Origin: Bacillus rhizoplanae
GTDB taxonomy: Bacteria > Bacillota > Bacilli > Bacillales > Bacillaceae_G
DNA length: 64,000 bases
Assembly (NCBI RefSeq): GCF_917563915.1
Contig: NZ_CAKJTI010000009.1
Span: 62,001 to 126,000, forward strand
Reading direction: 5' to 3'
The notes under the pieces are model-generated. The model was not told the DNA's origin. It did no database searches and worked only from the letters and a program-made list of their open reading frames with translations. Below are positions 17,967 to 25,786 of the stretch, piece after piece (the stretch's first letter is position 1; each line of letters starts with the position of its first letter). The position numbers and the translations under genes are program-made.

Positions 17967-19276
17967 GGAATTTAATACTGGTTGCAGTTTTAATTGCGTT
18001 AACGGGTTTTTTTGTTGCAATTGAATTTGCGATTGTCAAAGTACGCAGTAGTCGCATTGATCAACTCGTTGGAGAAAAAAGGCGAGGAGCAATAGCAGCA
18101 AAAAAAGTTATCTCTAATTTAGATGAATATTTGTCAGCCTGTCAGTTCGGAATTACAATTACAGCACTTGGACTTGGATGGTTAGGTGAACCAACTGTAA
18201 AACATGTATTAGAACCTATATTGATTACATTTCGAATCTCTCCTTCAATTGCTAGTACTGTATCTTTTATTATTGCATTTGCTGTTATTACTTTTTTACA
18301 TGTTGTAATTGGAGAATTAGCACCAAAAACATTTGCAATTCAAAAGGCAGAACAAGTTAGTCTGATGTTTTCAAAGCCATTAATTTATTTTTATCGCATT
18401 ATGTATCCATTTATTTGGACATTAAATCATGCCGCTCGTTTTGTGACAAGTTTATTTGGACTAAAACCAGCTTCTGAACATGAAGTTGCACACTCAGAAG
18501 AAGAGCTCCGTCTCATCTTATCAGAGAGTTATGAAAGCGGGGAAATTAATCAAGCGGAATTTAAATATGTAAATAATATTTTTGAATTTGATAATCGTCT
18601 TGCGAAAGAGATTATGGTACCACGGACGGAAATTGTCGGATTATATGCGGAAGATTTATTTGAAACACATATTGAAATTATTCGGCAAGAAAAATATACA
18701 AGATATCCAGTATTCGGTGAAGACAAAGATGAAGTTATGGGAATGGTGAATGTGAAAGATTTCTTCATCCGTTATATAGATGGAGAAAAACGAGAAGCAA
18801 AATCAATCACGACATATACAAGACCAGTTATTGAAGTAATGGAAAACATTCCAATACATGATTTATTGTTGAATATGCAAAAAAAACGTATTCCACTCGC
18901 TATTTTATATGACGAATACGGTGGAACCGCAGGGCTTGTTACACTTGAGGATATTTTAGAAGAGATTGTGGGAGAAATTCAAGATGAATATGATGAGGAT
19001 GAACATCCACCTATTCAACATGTTAGTGACAATTGTAAAGTTGTGGATGGGAAAGTGTTAGTAAGTGAAATTAATGACTTATTTGGCTTGCATCTGGACG
19101 AACATGACGTTGATACAATTGGTGGTTGGTTGATGATGCAAGGACAACCGATTGCAGAAGGAGATGCTATTGTTGTTGGTGAGTGGACATTTACTATTCT
19201 TGAAAAAGATATTCATCAAATTAAGCGAATAGAGATAAAAAAATTGGAAACGAAAGAAAAAACAGCAGCGTTATAA
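17957..19276 (+). CDS. CNNM/CorC-type (UPF0053) membrane protein with CBS pair; YhdP/MpfA-like
   Basis: A 439-residue membrane protein. The DUF21/CNNM transmembrane domain spans about 1-190 ([37 protein letters not shown]), then two CBS domains (about 205-335, [11 protein letters not shown] and [22 protein letters not shown]) and a CorC_HlyC domain to the end. The N-terminus is very close to what I recall of B. subtilis YhdP (MpfA), a magnesium efflux protein, so Mg export is the leading guess; older names call it haemolysin. The start is TTG 17957 with AAGGGAG upstream, preceded by a possible small leader ORF. Confidence 0.85.
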   Translation: [439 protein letters not shown]

Positions 19277-19290
19277 ATAGCTGTTTTTTC
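19257..19290 (+). terminator. Terminator at the end of the CNNM gene
   Basis: AAAAAACAGC (19257-19266) with GCTGTTTTTT (19280-19289); the stop codon lies in the loop. Confidence 0.7.
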
Positions 19291-19311
19291 TTATTAATAA
19301 GGCATTATAGT

Positions 19312-19630
19312 AAATTGAAGAAAGACGATGTGCGTTTTTTGTATTGGAATAATAAAGGGATTTCAGGGTTATGGGAAATTTCAGCAGGAGAAGAAATTAA
19401 GAAAAATCATTTTGCATTTGGAGTAACGTTAGAAAGTTTAATACAGACTAATGAATGGCTACAGGAAAGGGGACGAAAATAAGAAGTAGTTTCGGCAAAG
19501 AAACGTTAGAACCAATTGTCCATGTTTGGATGCCAGATGCTTGTAATAGCTTAGAGTTCATTACAAGGCTAGGGGAGGATCCATTAGGGGGGATGAAGTA
19601 GTGCATTTAAGTGAATGGTTAGAAAGATGA
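19312..19630 (+). pseudogene. Broken VOC/glyoxalase-family gene
   Basis: Coding similarity is recognisable in pieces: DDVRFLYWNNKGISGLWEI then HFAFGVTLESLIQTNEWLQERGRK in one frame, then after a frame change SSFGKETLEPIVHVWMPDA and NSLEFITRLGEDP, and after another HLSEWLER with stop at 19628. The order matches the C-terminal two thirds of a VOC protein (EPIV..WMP, LEFI, LSEW). The first module's start and the segment between MPDA and SLEFI (normally YFHDPDG-like) are missing. A deleted bcr1 copy abuts its end. Confidence 0.7.
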
Positions 19631-19631
19631 A

Positions 19632-19686
19632 ATAAAGTGAAACTTCCATCAGTGGGGGTCCTACTGCCCGCGAATAGTGGGATAAA
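19632..19686 (-). repeat. Mini-bcr1: 55-bp deletion derivative with both ends
   Basis: ATAAAGTGAAACTTCCATC at the left and GCCCGCGAATAGTGGGATAAA at the right are joined through GTGGGGGTCCTACT, so about 100 internal bases of a full bcr1 are gone. Both ATAAA flanks are kept. Confidence 0.8.
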
Positions 19687-19688
19687 GC

Positions 19689-19719
19689 AAAAGGCTGATG
19701 AACGGGTCATCAGCCTTTT
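19689..19719 (-). terminator. Terminator after lactate permease
   Basis: GGCTGATGA (19693-19701) pairs with TCATCAGCC (19707-19715), with A and T runs outside. Confidence 0.85.
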
Positions 19720-19722
19720 ATT

Positions 19723-21351
19723 TTATAAAATATGAAACACAGCGTTAAGTTGAAGTAAGCTAATAATTAATAAGAAGATTAAGCTGTATTTCATTGTTAT
19801 TTTAAATAGCTCTGATTCTTTACCAACTATTCCAACTGCCGCGCAAGCTACAGCAACTGATTGTGGTGATACCATTTTTGCCATTGTACCGCCCACTACG
19901 TTTAAGGCAACAAGAGTAGAAGGGTTGATATCTAATTGAGCGGCTGTAACAGCTTGAAGAGGTGCAAATAGAGAGCCGCTGGATACTACAGAACCAGTTA
20001 TGAATACGCCGATCCAACCTAAGATTGGAGATAAGATTGGAAATACACTTCCAGTAGATGAAAAGGCTAATCCAAGAGTTGAAGACATACCAGAATAGTT
20101 TGTTACATATGCTAATGCAATTACACTACAGATTGTATAAATTGGTGCTTTTAACTCTTTTAATGTTTCAACAGTTAATTCTTTTACTAACTTACCGCTT
20201 ACACGGAATACAAGTAAAGATACAATAATTGCAAGTACAATCGCAGTAGTTGTTGATGAGAATACATCTAATTTAAAGATTGCTGGAAATGGTGTATCTG
20301 CTTTAACAATTGGCGCTGTTTTAATCACGTGATTGTGCAGGCCAGGTACTTGAATATTCCATACTAAGTTACTTAATACACCATTTGGAGCGAATAAGGC
20401 TTTTACTGCTTTTAAGTTGAAAATTGTTACAAATGCAGTTAAGAATACAAATGGTGACCAAGCATACAAAATTTGTTTCATAGTATAACTATGTTTTTCT
20501 GTCTGTTTTTGTTTTGTTTTACTTTTTTCTGAAGATTTTGGCTGCCATACACGTAAGAATAATGCTAATGCAATCATGCTGACAACAGCTGCGAAAATAT
20601 CAGTAAGTTCTGCACCAAGGAAATACGTTACAACGAATTGAGTAAGAGCGAAAGAACCGCCGCTTACAAGAATACCTTGCCAAGTTTCTTTAATTCCTTT
20701 AAAACCATCGACGATTGCAACAAGTAAGAATGGTAATACAAAGCTAATGAAAGGTAATAATGTTACAACTTGACGACCAACAATTAATGGATCTAGTTGT
20801 GTTAATTGAGCAGGTACTGTAACTGGAATACCCATTGCTCCCATCGCACCACCAGCAATATTGGCAACTAAACAAATACCAGCTGCTTTTAATGGGTTAA
20901 AGCCCATACCTACAAGTAATGCTGCTGTAATAGCGACTGGTACACCGAAACCTGCTGCACCTTCTAAGAAAGCACCGAAAGAATAAGCGATTAATAATAC
21001 TTGAAGACGAGGATCGCTTGTAATGCTAGAAATGCTATCACGAATGACGTTAAATTGCTCAGTTTTTACAGTTAATTTGTAAAGGAAAATTGCTGCGATA
21101 ACAATTGTACAAATTGGATAAAACCCGGCTGCTACACCAAAGGCAGCGGATGATACAGCCATAGTTGCTGGCATCTTATAGACAAATATAGAAAGAATAA
21201 TAGCTAAAATAACACTATAGAGTCCAGATAAGTATCCTTTAATTTTAAACACTGTTAAACATAGTATAAAAAATAAAATTGGTAGAGCGGCTACAAGTGC
21301 TGATAGCCAAATGTTGTGTAACGGGTCATAAACCTGTGTCCATGTACTCAT
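19723..21351 (-). CDS. lctP: L-lactate permease (LctP/LldP family)
   Basis: A 542-residue, about 13-helix membrane protein that exchanges L-lactate (and glycolate) with protons. Family landmarks are TWTQVYDPLHNIWLSALVAALPI at the N-terminus, FGAFLEGAAGFGVPVAITAALLVGMGF, and GSVVSSGSLFAPLQAVTAAQL near the C-terminus. Start ATG at 21351 follows ATAGGAGAT. Upstream on the minus strand is a consensus promoter with two Rex-like operators just after it, so transcription is expected when NADH/NAD rises, as for fermentative lactate export in Bacillus. Confidence 0.93.
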   Translation of the reverse strand: MSTWTQVYDPLHNIWLSALVAALPILFFILCLTVFKIKGYLSGLYSVILAIILSIFVYKMPATMAVSSAAFGVAAGFYPICTIVIAAIFLYKLTVKTEQFNVIRDSISSITSDPRLQVLLIAYSFGAFLEGAAGFGVPVAITAALLVGMGFNPLKAAGICLVANIAGGAMGAMGIPVTVPAQLTQLDPLIVGRQVVTLLPFISFVLPFLLVAIVDGFKGIKETWQGILVSGGSFALTQFVVTYFLGAELTDIFAAVVSMIALALFLRVWQPKSSEKSKTKQKQTEKHSYTMKQILYAWSPFVFLTAFVTIFNLKAVKALFAPNGVLSNLVWNIQVPGLHNHVIKTAPIVKADTPFPAIFKLDVFSSTTTAIVLAIIVSLLVFRVSGKLVKELTVETLKELKAPIYTICSVIALAYVTNYSGMSSTLGLAFSSTGSVFPILSPILGWIGVFITGSVVSSGSLFAPLQAVTAAQLDINPSTLVALNVVGGTMAKMVSPQSVAVACAAVGIVGKESELFKITMKYSLIFLLIISLLQLNAVFHIL

Positions 21352-21376
21352 AATTGCGACATCTCCTATATATAAT

Positions 21377-21416
21377 TTGTGAAGTTATTCACATTTATTT
21401 GTGAAATTATTCACAA
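21377..21416 (-). promoter_or_regulatory. Two tandem Rex operators upstream of lctP
   Basis: TTGTGAA-GTTA-TTCACAT (21377-21394) and TTGTGAA-ATTA-TTCACAA (21399-21416) both fit the Rex consensus TTGTGAA-N4-TTCACAA; the second is a perfect match. They are 22 bp apart, downstream of the -10 hexamer, a repressing position. Confidence 0.8.
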
Positions 21417-21431
21417 TCAACTTACATTGTT

Positions 21432-21460
21432 AGTATAGTATTCCTCGGCACTATTGTCAA
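21432..21460 (-). promoter_or_regulatory. SigA promoter of lctP
   Basis: On the minus strand TTGACA (21460-21455) and TATACT (21437-21432) are 17 bases apart. Confidence 0.82.
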
Positions 21461-21630
21461 CGTGGAAAAGTATAATTATTCCATAGAACATTTAACTGTA
21501 AAAATTCTGCTACATTTTATGAATAAATTGGAAAGAAATAAAAGAATTTGTATACAGGAAAGAGTGTACATAGATAGGATACGTTATATGTTGTTTATCT
21601 ATTCTTTCATAAATTTTTATTATTATTGAT

Positions 21631-21787
21631 TTTATCCCGCATTAACGGGCAGTAATATTCCCACCTCAAAAGTCGGTGAAAGCAAAGAAGTTAGGTGGGA
21701 GATAAACTGCCCGTAAAAGCCCGATTGGTTCAACTAATAATCAGTGGGGGATGAAGAAAACCCCCACTGATTAAAGTTTCACTTTAT
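21631..21787 (+). repeat. bcr1 element, full length, forward orientation
   Basis: 157 bp bounded by TTTAT (21631-21635, 21783-21787). Arms are intact except that ATGGAAG at the right end has become ATTAAAG, matched by a compensating change in the opposite arm (AATAATCAGT). It is followed after 4 bases by a second, truncated copy. Confidence 0.87.
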
Positions 21788-21791
21788 ATGT

Positions 21792-21858
21792 TTTATCCTG
21801 TACAAACGGGCAGTAAGACCTCTACCTTAGGAACAAAGAAAATCGATAGGGGATATGA
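21792..21858 (+). repeat. bcr1 relic (left half), tandem to a full copy
   Basis: TTTATCCTGTACAAACGGGC then AGTAAGACCTCTACCTTAGG, ending at GATAGGGGATATGATA, follows the left half of bcr1 with decayed pairing. The right half is missing. Confidence 0.65.
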
Positions 21859-22110
21859 TATGTAAAAAATATAACAAAAATGTTGAGAAAATTATTTTGC
21901 AAGGCAATGAACAACAATAGAGATATTTTGCTTTTTTTCTGAGCCATATAGTATAATATTCAAACATCAAAAGAGAGTTTCTCTTTAATATAAAGGGGGA
22001 AGGTAATTTTTATTGTTGTAAATTATTCAGTATAAAATGTAATAATAGGAAGAAATATAAAAATAAACATGTACAAATATAAAAATAAAAAGAAAAAATG
22101 AGGGGAAAGT
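21859..22110. other. AT-rich gap before the ArsR-family gene
   Basis: About 250 bases without an ORF. It contains AAGAGAGTTTCTCTT, a short hairpin near 21970-21984, and a GGGGGAAGG stretch near 22003 with no start codon behind it. I see no gene. Confidence 0.4.
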
Positions 22111-22398
22111 ATGTATCAAAATCAATTTGAGTGTCGTATTTCAGAAGAGGATGTACAAATGTTGCGAGCGCTAGCTCATCCGCTTCGTCTGCGTCTTGTA
22201 ATGGAGCTTATGCAGCGTGGAACTTGTAACGTAACACAGCTACAGGAAGTATTAGAAATTCCGCAATCTACAGTATCACAACATTTAACGAAGTTAAAGC
22301 AAAATAAAGTCGTACGTTTTGAAAGACGTGGTTTGGAAGTATATTATCAAGTGTACAATGATAAAGTAAGTGAAGTTGTAAAAACAATATTTTCTTAA
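22111..22398 (+). CDS. ArsR-family winged-helix repressor, PagR-like
   Basis: A 95-residue DNA-binding protein (HTH: TCNVTQLQEVLEIPQSTVSQHLTKLKQNKVV, about 39-69). It lacks the CxC metal motif of CadC and the usual metal ligands. AHPLRLRLVMEL and PQSTVSQHL...GLEVYYQV are close to PagR of B. anthracis, a non-metal member that controls virulence and S-layer genes. Targets are unknown. ATG 22111 follows GAGGGGAAAG. It is a single gene with its own terminator. Confidence 0.8.
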   Translation: MYQNQFECRISEEDVQMLRALAHPLRLRLVMELMQRGTCNVTQLQEVLEIPQSTVSQHLTKLKQNKVVRFERRGLEVYYQVYNDKVSEVVKTIFS

Positions 22399-22414
22399 AA
22401 TTTTAATATTATGG

Positions 22415-22449
22415 AAAAATAGGTATGTATTTGTACATACCTATTTTTT
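22415..22449 (+). terminator. Terminator after the PagR-like gene
   Basis: AAAAATAGGTATGTA pairs with TACATACCTATTTTTT around TTTG. Confidence 0.85.
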
Positions 22450-22517
22450 GTAAATTGAAAAAAACTTCAAAGTGAAACTGTGACTTTAGGTTATAGAAGT
22501 GAAGGGAGTTAAACGGG

Positions 22518-22625
22518 ATAAAGTGAAACTTCCATCAGTGTGGGGGGCTTCATCCCTCACTTATCTTCTTCGCTTTTCTCTGAATCTTGAGGTGGTGGTT
22601 TTACTGTCTGTTAATGCGGGATAAA
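22518..22625 (-). repeat. bcr1 deletion derivative (108 bp), reverse orientation
   Basis: Both ATAAA-flanked ends are present, but about 45 internal bases are missing between the two CCCCCAC-type repeats: TCCCTCAC is joined directly to TTATCTTCTTCGC. The same junction occurs in the copy at 52364-52470. The right end stops 60 bases before sspH. Confidence 0.8.
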
Positions 22626-22684
22626 ATTCAAACAGACGCGGCAATATAAAAAAGAATGCAATGAATAATAAGGAGGAAATGATT

Positions 22685-22864
22685 ATGGATATAAATCGAG
22701 TAAAACAAATTTTATCATCATCAAGTAGAATCGATGTTACATACCATGGTGTGCCAGTTTGGATTGAAAATTGTGATGAATCGAGTGGAATTGCGAGTGT
22801 ACATGATCTGAAAACACCGCATGAAACAGTGCAAGTAGAGATTACAGCATTAGAAGAGCATTAA
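22685..22864 (+). CDS. sspH: Small acid-soluble spore protein H type
   Basis: A 59-residue protein, [22 protein letters not shown] then [20 protein letters not shown], matching SspH (B. subtilis: MNIQRAKEIVESPDMKKVTY...) in length and pattern. SspH is a minor SASP made in the forespore and stored in the spore core. ATG 22685 follows AAGGAGGAAATG; an in-frame ATG at 22661 precedes the ribosome site and is rejected. A forespore sigma-factor promoter is expected upstream, where the deleted bcr1 ends; no clean match is visible. Confidence 0.85.
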   Translation: MDINRVKQILSSSSRIDVTYHGVPVWIENCDESSGIASVHDLKTPHETVQVEITALEEH

Positions 22865-22865
22865 A

Positions 22866-22893
22866 AAAAAGCGGAGAAGTTTCTCCGCTTTTT
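22866..22893. terminator. Bidirectional terminator between sspH and dtpT
   Basis: AAAAAGCGGAGAA (22866-22878) and TTCTCCGCTTTTT (22881-22893), nearly loopless perfect palindrome. Confidence 0.85.
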
Positions 22894-22897
22894 ACAT

Positions 22898-24289
22898 TTA
22901 TTCCATCATATGTGCAATTTTTTTAGAGAACATAAGAAGTACTAAGCCTAATACAATAACGATAACACCGATGCTTGCGAATACTTCTAAATATCCTAAA
23001 GATTGCGTGTAAGCAGCTAATTTACCAGCTAGCCAGTTTGCACAACCAGTACCAGCCATCCATACACCCATTAATAAAGAAGCTAACTTTACAGGAGCGA
23101 TTGCACTTACCATAGATAAACCGATTGGTGATAGGAATAGCTCACCAATTGTATGGAATACATACGTAATAACAATAAACATTAAGTTTGCTTGTACAGC
23201 AATATTAGCTTCATCACTACCTGTTTTTAGAACTGCTAATGTTAACACAAGATAACCGATTCCTAATAAAATCATACCAAATGCCATTTTTGTCGGAATT
23301 TTTAAATCGCCATTTTTTGTTTTAGAAAGTTTCACCCATAATGCAGAAACAAGTGGTGCTAATAAAACGATAAACAATGGGTTAACAGATTGGAACCAAG
23401 AAGTTGGAATTTCCCATCCGAAAAGAGAACGATCAACGAATTTATCTGTATAAAGAGTTAAAGAACTACCTGCTTGTTCGAAGCCTGCCCAGAAGAAGAC
23501 AACGAAGCAAGTTAAAATGATAATTGCCCAAGTACGGTTTTTCTCTTGTTTTGTTAAAGGTTTTTTCTCGATTACTTTTGCAGTGCCATCTTTTGATTTT
23601 TTACCAACGACTGTTGTTCCAATGTCACCAAGATAACGTTTAGCTAGTAAATTAAAGAGAATTTGACCAACAATCATACCAATACAAGCAGCTAAGAAGC
23701 CGTATTTGTATCCCTTTACCATAACACCGTCAACAGTTGTTTTAAAGAAATCTTCTGCTAAGAAACCACAGATCAATGGTGCTACTAAAGCGCCTAAGTT
23801 AATACCCATATAGAAAATTGTGAAAGCAGAGTCACGGCGTTTATCGTTTTCACCGTAAAGTGAACCTACAAGAGTTGAAATGTTTGGTTTGAAGAATCCA
23901 TTACCGATAATTAATAATCCTAATCCTAAAAAGAGTCCAGTTTTTGTATTCATTGAGAAAAGAACAAAGTTACCAAGTGCCATAATGATACCGCCAACAG
24001 TAATAGCGTGACGTTTTGTTATAAAGTGGTCAGTTAACCAACCGCCAATAATTGGTGTGAAATATACGAGCATTGTAAATGTACCATAAAGTTGTACAGC
24101 GGCTGCTTTGTCAAACCCTAGCCCCCCGCTAACAACTGCAGTTGTTAAATAAAGAACTAAAAGACTACGCATTCCGTAGTAGCTAAATCTTTCCCACATT
24201 TCTGTAAAGAACAACAAATATAATCCCGGAGGGTGTTTCTTTGGTGATTGTTGTTCTTCAGCTTTTTGTAACTTTAAAGCTGCATCCAT
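22898..24289 (-). CDS. dtpT: POT-family di-/tripeptide:H+ symporter
   Basis: A 463-residue, 14-helix proton-coupled peptide importer. PTR2 signatures are visible: FTEMWERFSYYGMRSLLVLYL (ExxERFxYYG, residues about 29-49), GGWLTDHFITKRHAI, and FTIFYMGINLGALVAPLICGFLAE. Start ATG at 24289 has GGAGGAAGA upstream. The large gap upstream holds a CodY-like box, consistent with nitrogen/amino acid control of peptide uptake. Confidence 0.93.
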   Translation of the reverse strand: MDAALKLQKAEEQQSPKKHPPGLYLLFFTEMWERFSYYGMRSLLVLYLTTAVVSGGLGFDKAAAVQLYGTFTMLVYFTPIIGGWLTDHFITKRHAITVGGIIMALGNFVLFSMNTKTGLFLGLGLLIIGNGFFKPNISTLVGSLYGENDKRRDSAFTIFYMGINLGALVAPLICGFLAEDFFKTTVDGVMVKGYKYGFLAACIGMIVGQILFNLLAKRYLGDIGTTVVGKKSKDGTAKVIEKKPLTKQEKNRTWAIIILTCFVVFFWAGFEQAGSSLTLYTDKFVDRSLFGWEIPTSWFQSVNPLFIVLLAPLVSALWVKLSKTKNGDLKIPTKMAFGMILLGIGYLVLTLAVLKTGSDEANIAVQANLMFIVITYVFHTIGELFLSPIGLSMVSAIAPVKLASLLMGVWMAGTGCANWLAGKLAAYTQSLGYLEVFASIGVIVIVLGLVLLMFSKKIAHMME

Positions 24290-24605
24290 TTTTCTTCCTC
24301 CTAATCCTGTCCTGTATAACGGATATTTATGTAATCATTTTAATTTACAAAATATTTAGAAGTCAATAGAATTATATGGAAATATAATAAAAAAATTTCG
24401 TAAATTCTATAAAAACGTCTTTATTTTTTGTATTTTCCCCTGAAAATCTTAAAATAAGCGTTTTCAAGTGCATTCTTTCTCGTCTAAAAGAATGAAAAAA
24501 GAAACACTAATCAGAAAATTTCAATTAAAATAATTTTTCTGATATACAGAATATTTTTTTGGTATACTTTTGAAATATAACATATTTTGAATAAGAATAC
24601 AAAAT
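24290..24605 (-). other. dtpT upstream region
   Basis: About 315 AT-rich bases without an ORF, upstream of dtpT and ending in the terminator of the siderophore-binding gene. It carries one CodY-like site (24506-24520) and a weaker one at 24533-24547. Confidence 0.5.
24506..24520 (-). promoter_or_regulatory. Candidate CodY box upstream of dtpT
   Basis: ACTAATCAGAAAATT matches the CodY motif AATTTTCWGAAAATT at 12 of 15 positions. It is over 200 bases from the start codon, so its relevance is uncertain. Confidence 0.35.
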
Positions 24606-24639
24606 AAAAAATAACTCCTGTGTATAGGAGTTATTTTTT
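24606..24639 (-). terminator. Terminator after the siderophore-binding protein gene
   Basis: AAAAAATAACTCCT and AGGAGTTATTTTTT form a 14-bp stem with a 6-base loop. Confidence 0.85.
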
Positions 24640-24649
24640 ACGAGATATT

Positions 24650-25615
24650 TTACTTTACAAAGCGTTTTTCAATGTCATCTAGCATTAAATTAGCAGCTAT
24701 TACACCGCCAGCTGTATTCCAAATCACATCATCAACTTTGTATGCTTTGCCGTTTTTCACAGCATTTAAGTTTTGGAATAGAGGATCGCTCGTATATTCT
24801 TTTTCTAATTCAGAACCTTTGTTTTCGTTTCCTTTATTGTATGTGAAGTAGAATAGTATATCGCCATCCATTGCAGGGATTCGCTCTTTTGATACGTTAC
24901 GCTCTGCAAAATCATTCTTATTTTGATCACCAGGACGTTTGAAACCAAGTTCTTTTAAGATAACCCCAGAGAATGTATCTTGATGATAAATACGAACATC
25001 ACCAGGCATAAAGCGTACCATAGAAATTTCTTGATTTACTTGATCACCAAGTTTTCCTTGTAGGTCTTTTATGCGCTTGTCATAATCAGCTAGGACTTTT
25101 TGACCTTCTTTTTCTTTATTCACTGCTTTTGCATAAAATTTAAAGTTATCTTTCCACTCACCGCGCAGTGTTTCTGAGAAAACAGTAGGAGCAATGCTAT
25201 TTAGCTGCTCGTACACTTTCTCCTGACGCATCTTGTTGCCGATAATTAAGTCGGGTTTTAAAGCAGCAATTGCTTCGAGATTGACTTGGAGCTCGTCACC
25301 GACAGGTTTTGTATTTTTCATTTTATCTTTCGTATGTGGATACCATGGGTCACCGGTTGGTGGTTGTGCAGCTCCAACTGGTGTTACACCAAGAGAAAGT
25401 AAAGCTTCCGCTCCCTCGTTTGTTAAAACAACAACACGCTTTGGATTTGCAGGAACTTCAGTTTTTCCCATTGCGTGTTCAATTGTAATCGTCTTTTGCT
25501 TTTCTTCTTTTTTAGCTTCAGCTTTGTCATTGGTTTTACCACATGCCCCTAAAAGAAGTGCAAATGATAGTATAAGTGCAAATAATGCAAATGATTTTTG
25601 TTTGATGAAACTCAT
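24650..25615 (-). CDS. Ferric-siderophore binding lipoprotein (YfiY-like, class III SBP)
   Basis: A 321-residue lipoprotein; signal MSFIKQKSFALFALILSFAL with lipobox LLGAC (Cys25). The Fe/B12 periplasmic-binding fold is shown by NPKRVVVLTNEGAEALLSLGVTPVGAA, LEAIAALKPDLIIG and the C-terminal NLNAVKNGKAYKVDDVIWNTAGGVIAANLMLDDIE. It captures an iron chelate at the cell surface and hands it to the permease pair encoded divergently at 25787-27846. Resemblance to B. subtilis YfiY suggests a hydroxamate/citrate-hydroxamate ligand such as schizokinen, but ligand is not proven by sequence. A Fur-like box lies just upstream. Confidence 0.87.
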   Translation of the reverse strand: MSFIKQKSFALFALILSFALLLGACGKTNDKAEAKKEEKQKTITIEHAMGKTEVPANPKRVVVLTNEGAEALLSLGVTPVGAAQPPTGDPWYPHTKDKMKNTKPVGDELQVNLEAIAALKPDLIIGNKMRQEKVYEQLNSIAPTVFSETLRGEWKDNFKFYAKAVNKEKEGQKVLADYDKRIKDLQGKLGDQVNQEISMVRFMPGDVRIYHQDTFSGVILKELGFKRPGDQNKNDFAERNVSKERIPAMDGDILFYFTYNKGNENKGSELEKEYTSDPLFQNLNAVKNGKAYKVDDVIWNTAGGVIAANLMLDDIEKRFVK

Positions 25616-25635
25616 TATGTATCCCCCTTATATAT

Positions 25636-25650
25636 TGAGAATCTTTTTCA
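25636..25650 (-). promoter_or_regulatory. Fur-like box before the binding-protein gene
   Basis: TGAGAAT-C-TTTTTCA fits the 7-1-7 inverted Fur motif (TGATAAT-N-ATTATCA) with a few mismatches, 20 bases before the ATG. Confidence 0.6.
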
Positions 25651-25699
25651 ATTACAAGGTTGATATTAAGGTGTAATAAATAGATTGTCAATAGTAATT

Positions 25700-25718
25700 G
25701 AAAATAATTATTATTATC
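25700..25718 (+). promoter_or_regulatory. Fur-like box before the permease genes
   Basis: The 19-mer from 25700 (GAAAATAATTATTATTATC) matches the 19-bp Fur consensus at 15 positions. It lies about 70 bases before ATG 25787, so both divergent units look iron-repressed. Confidence 0.7.
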
Positions 25719-25786
25719 ATTGACAGGGGGAATTCAGCTACAATACACTAAAAATGTATTAGTATGCATTAAAGGAGAAACGCTGC

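Noticed and set aside
21792-21858. CRISPR-like or regulatory repeat array in the 15-22 kb region
   Set aside because: The repeats are ~155-bp palindromic bcr1 elements far apart, not short direct repeats with spacers.
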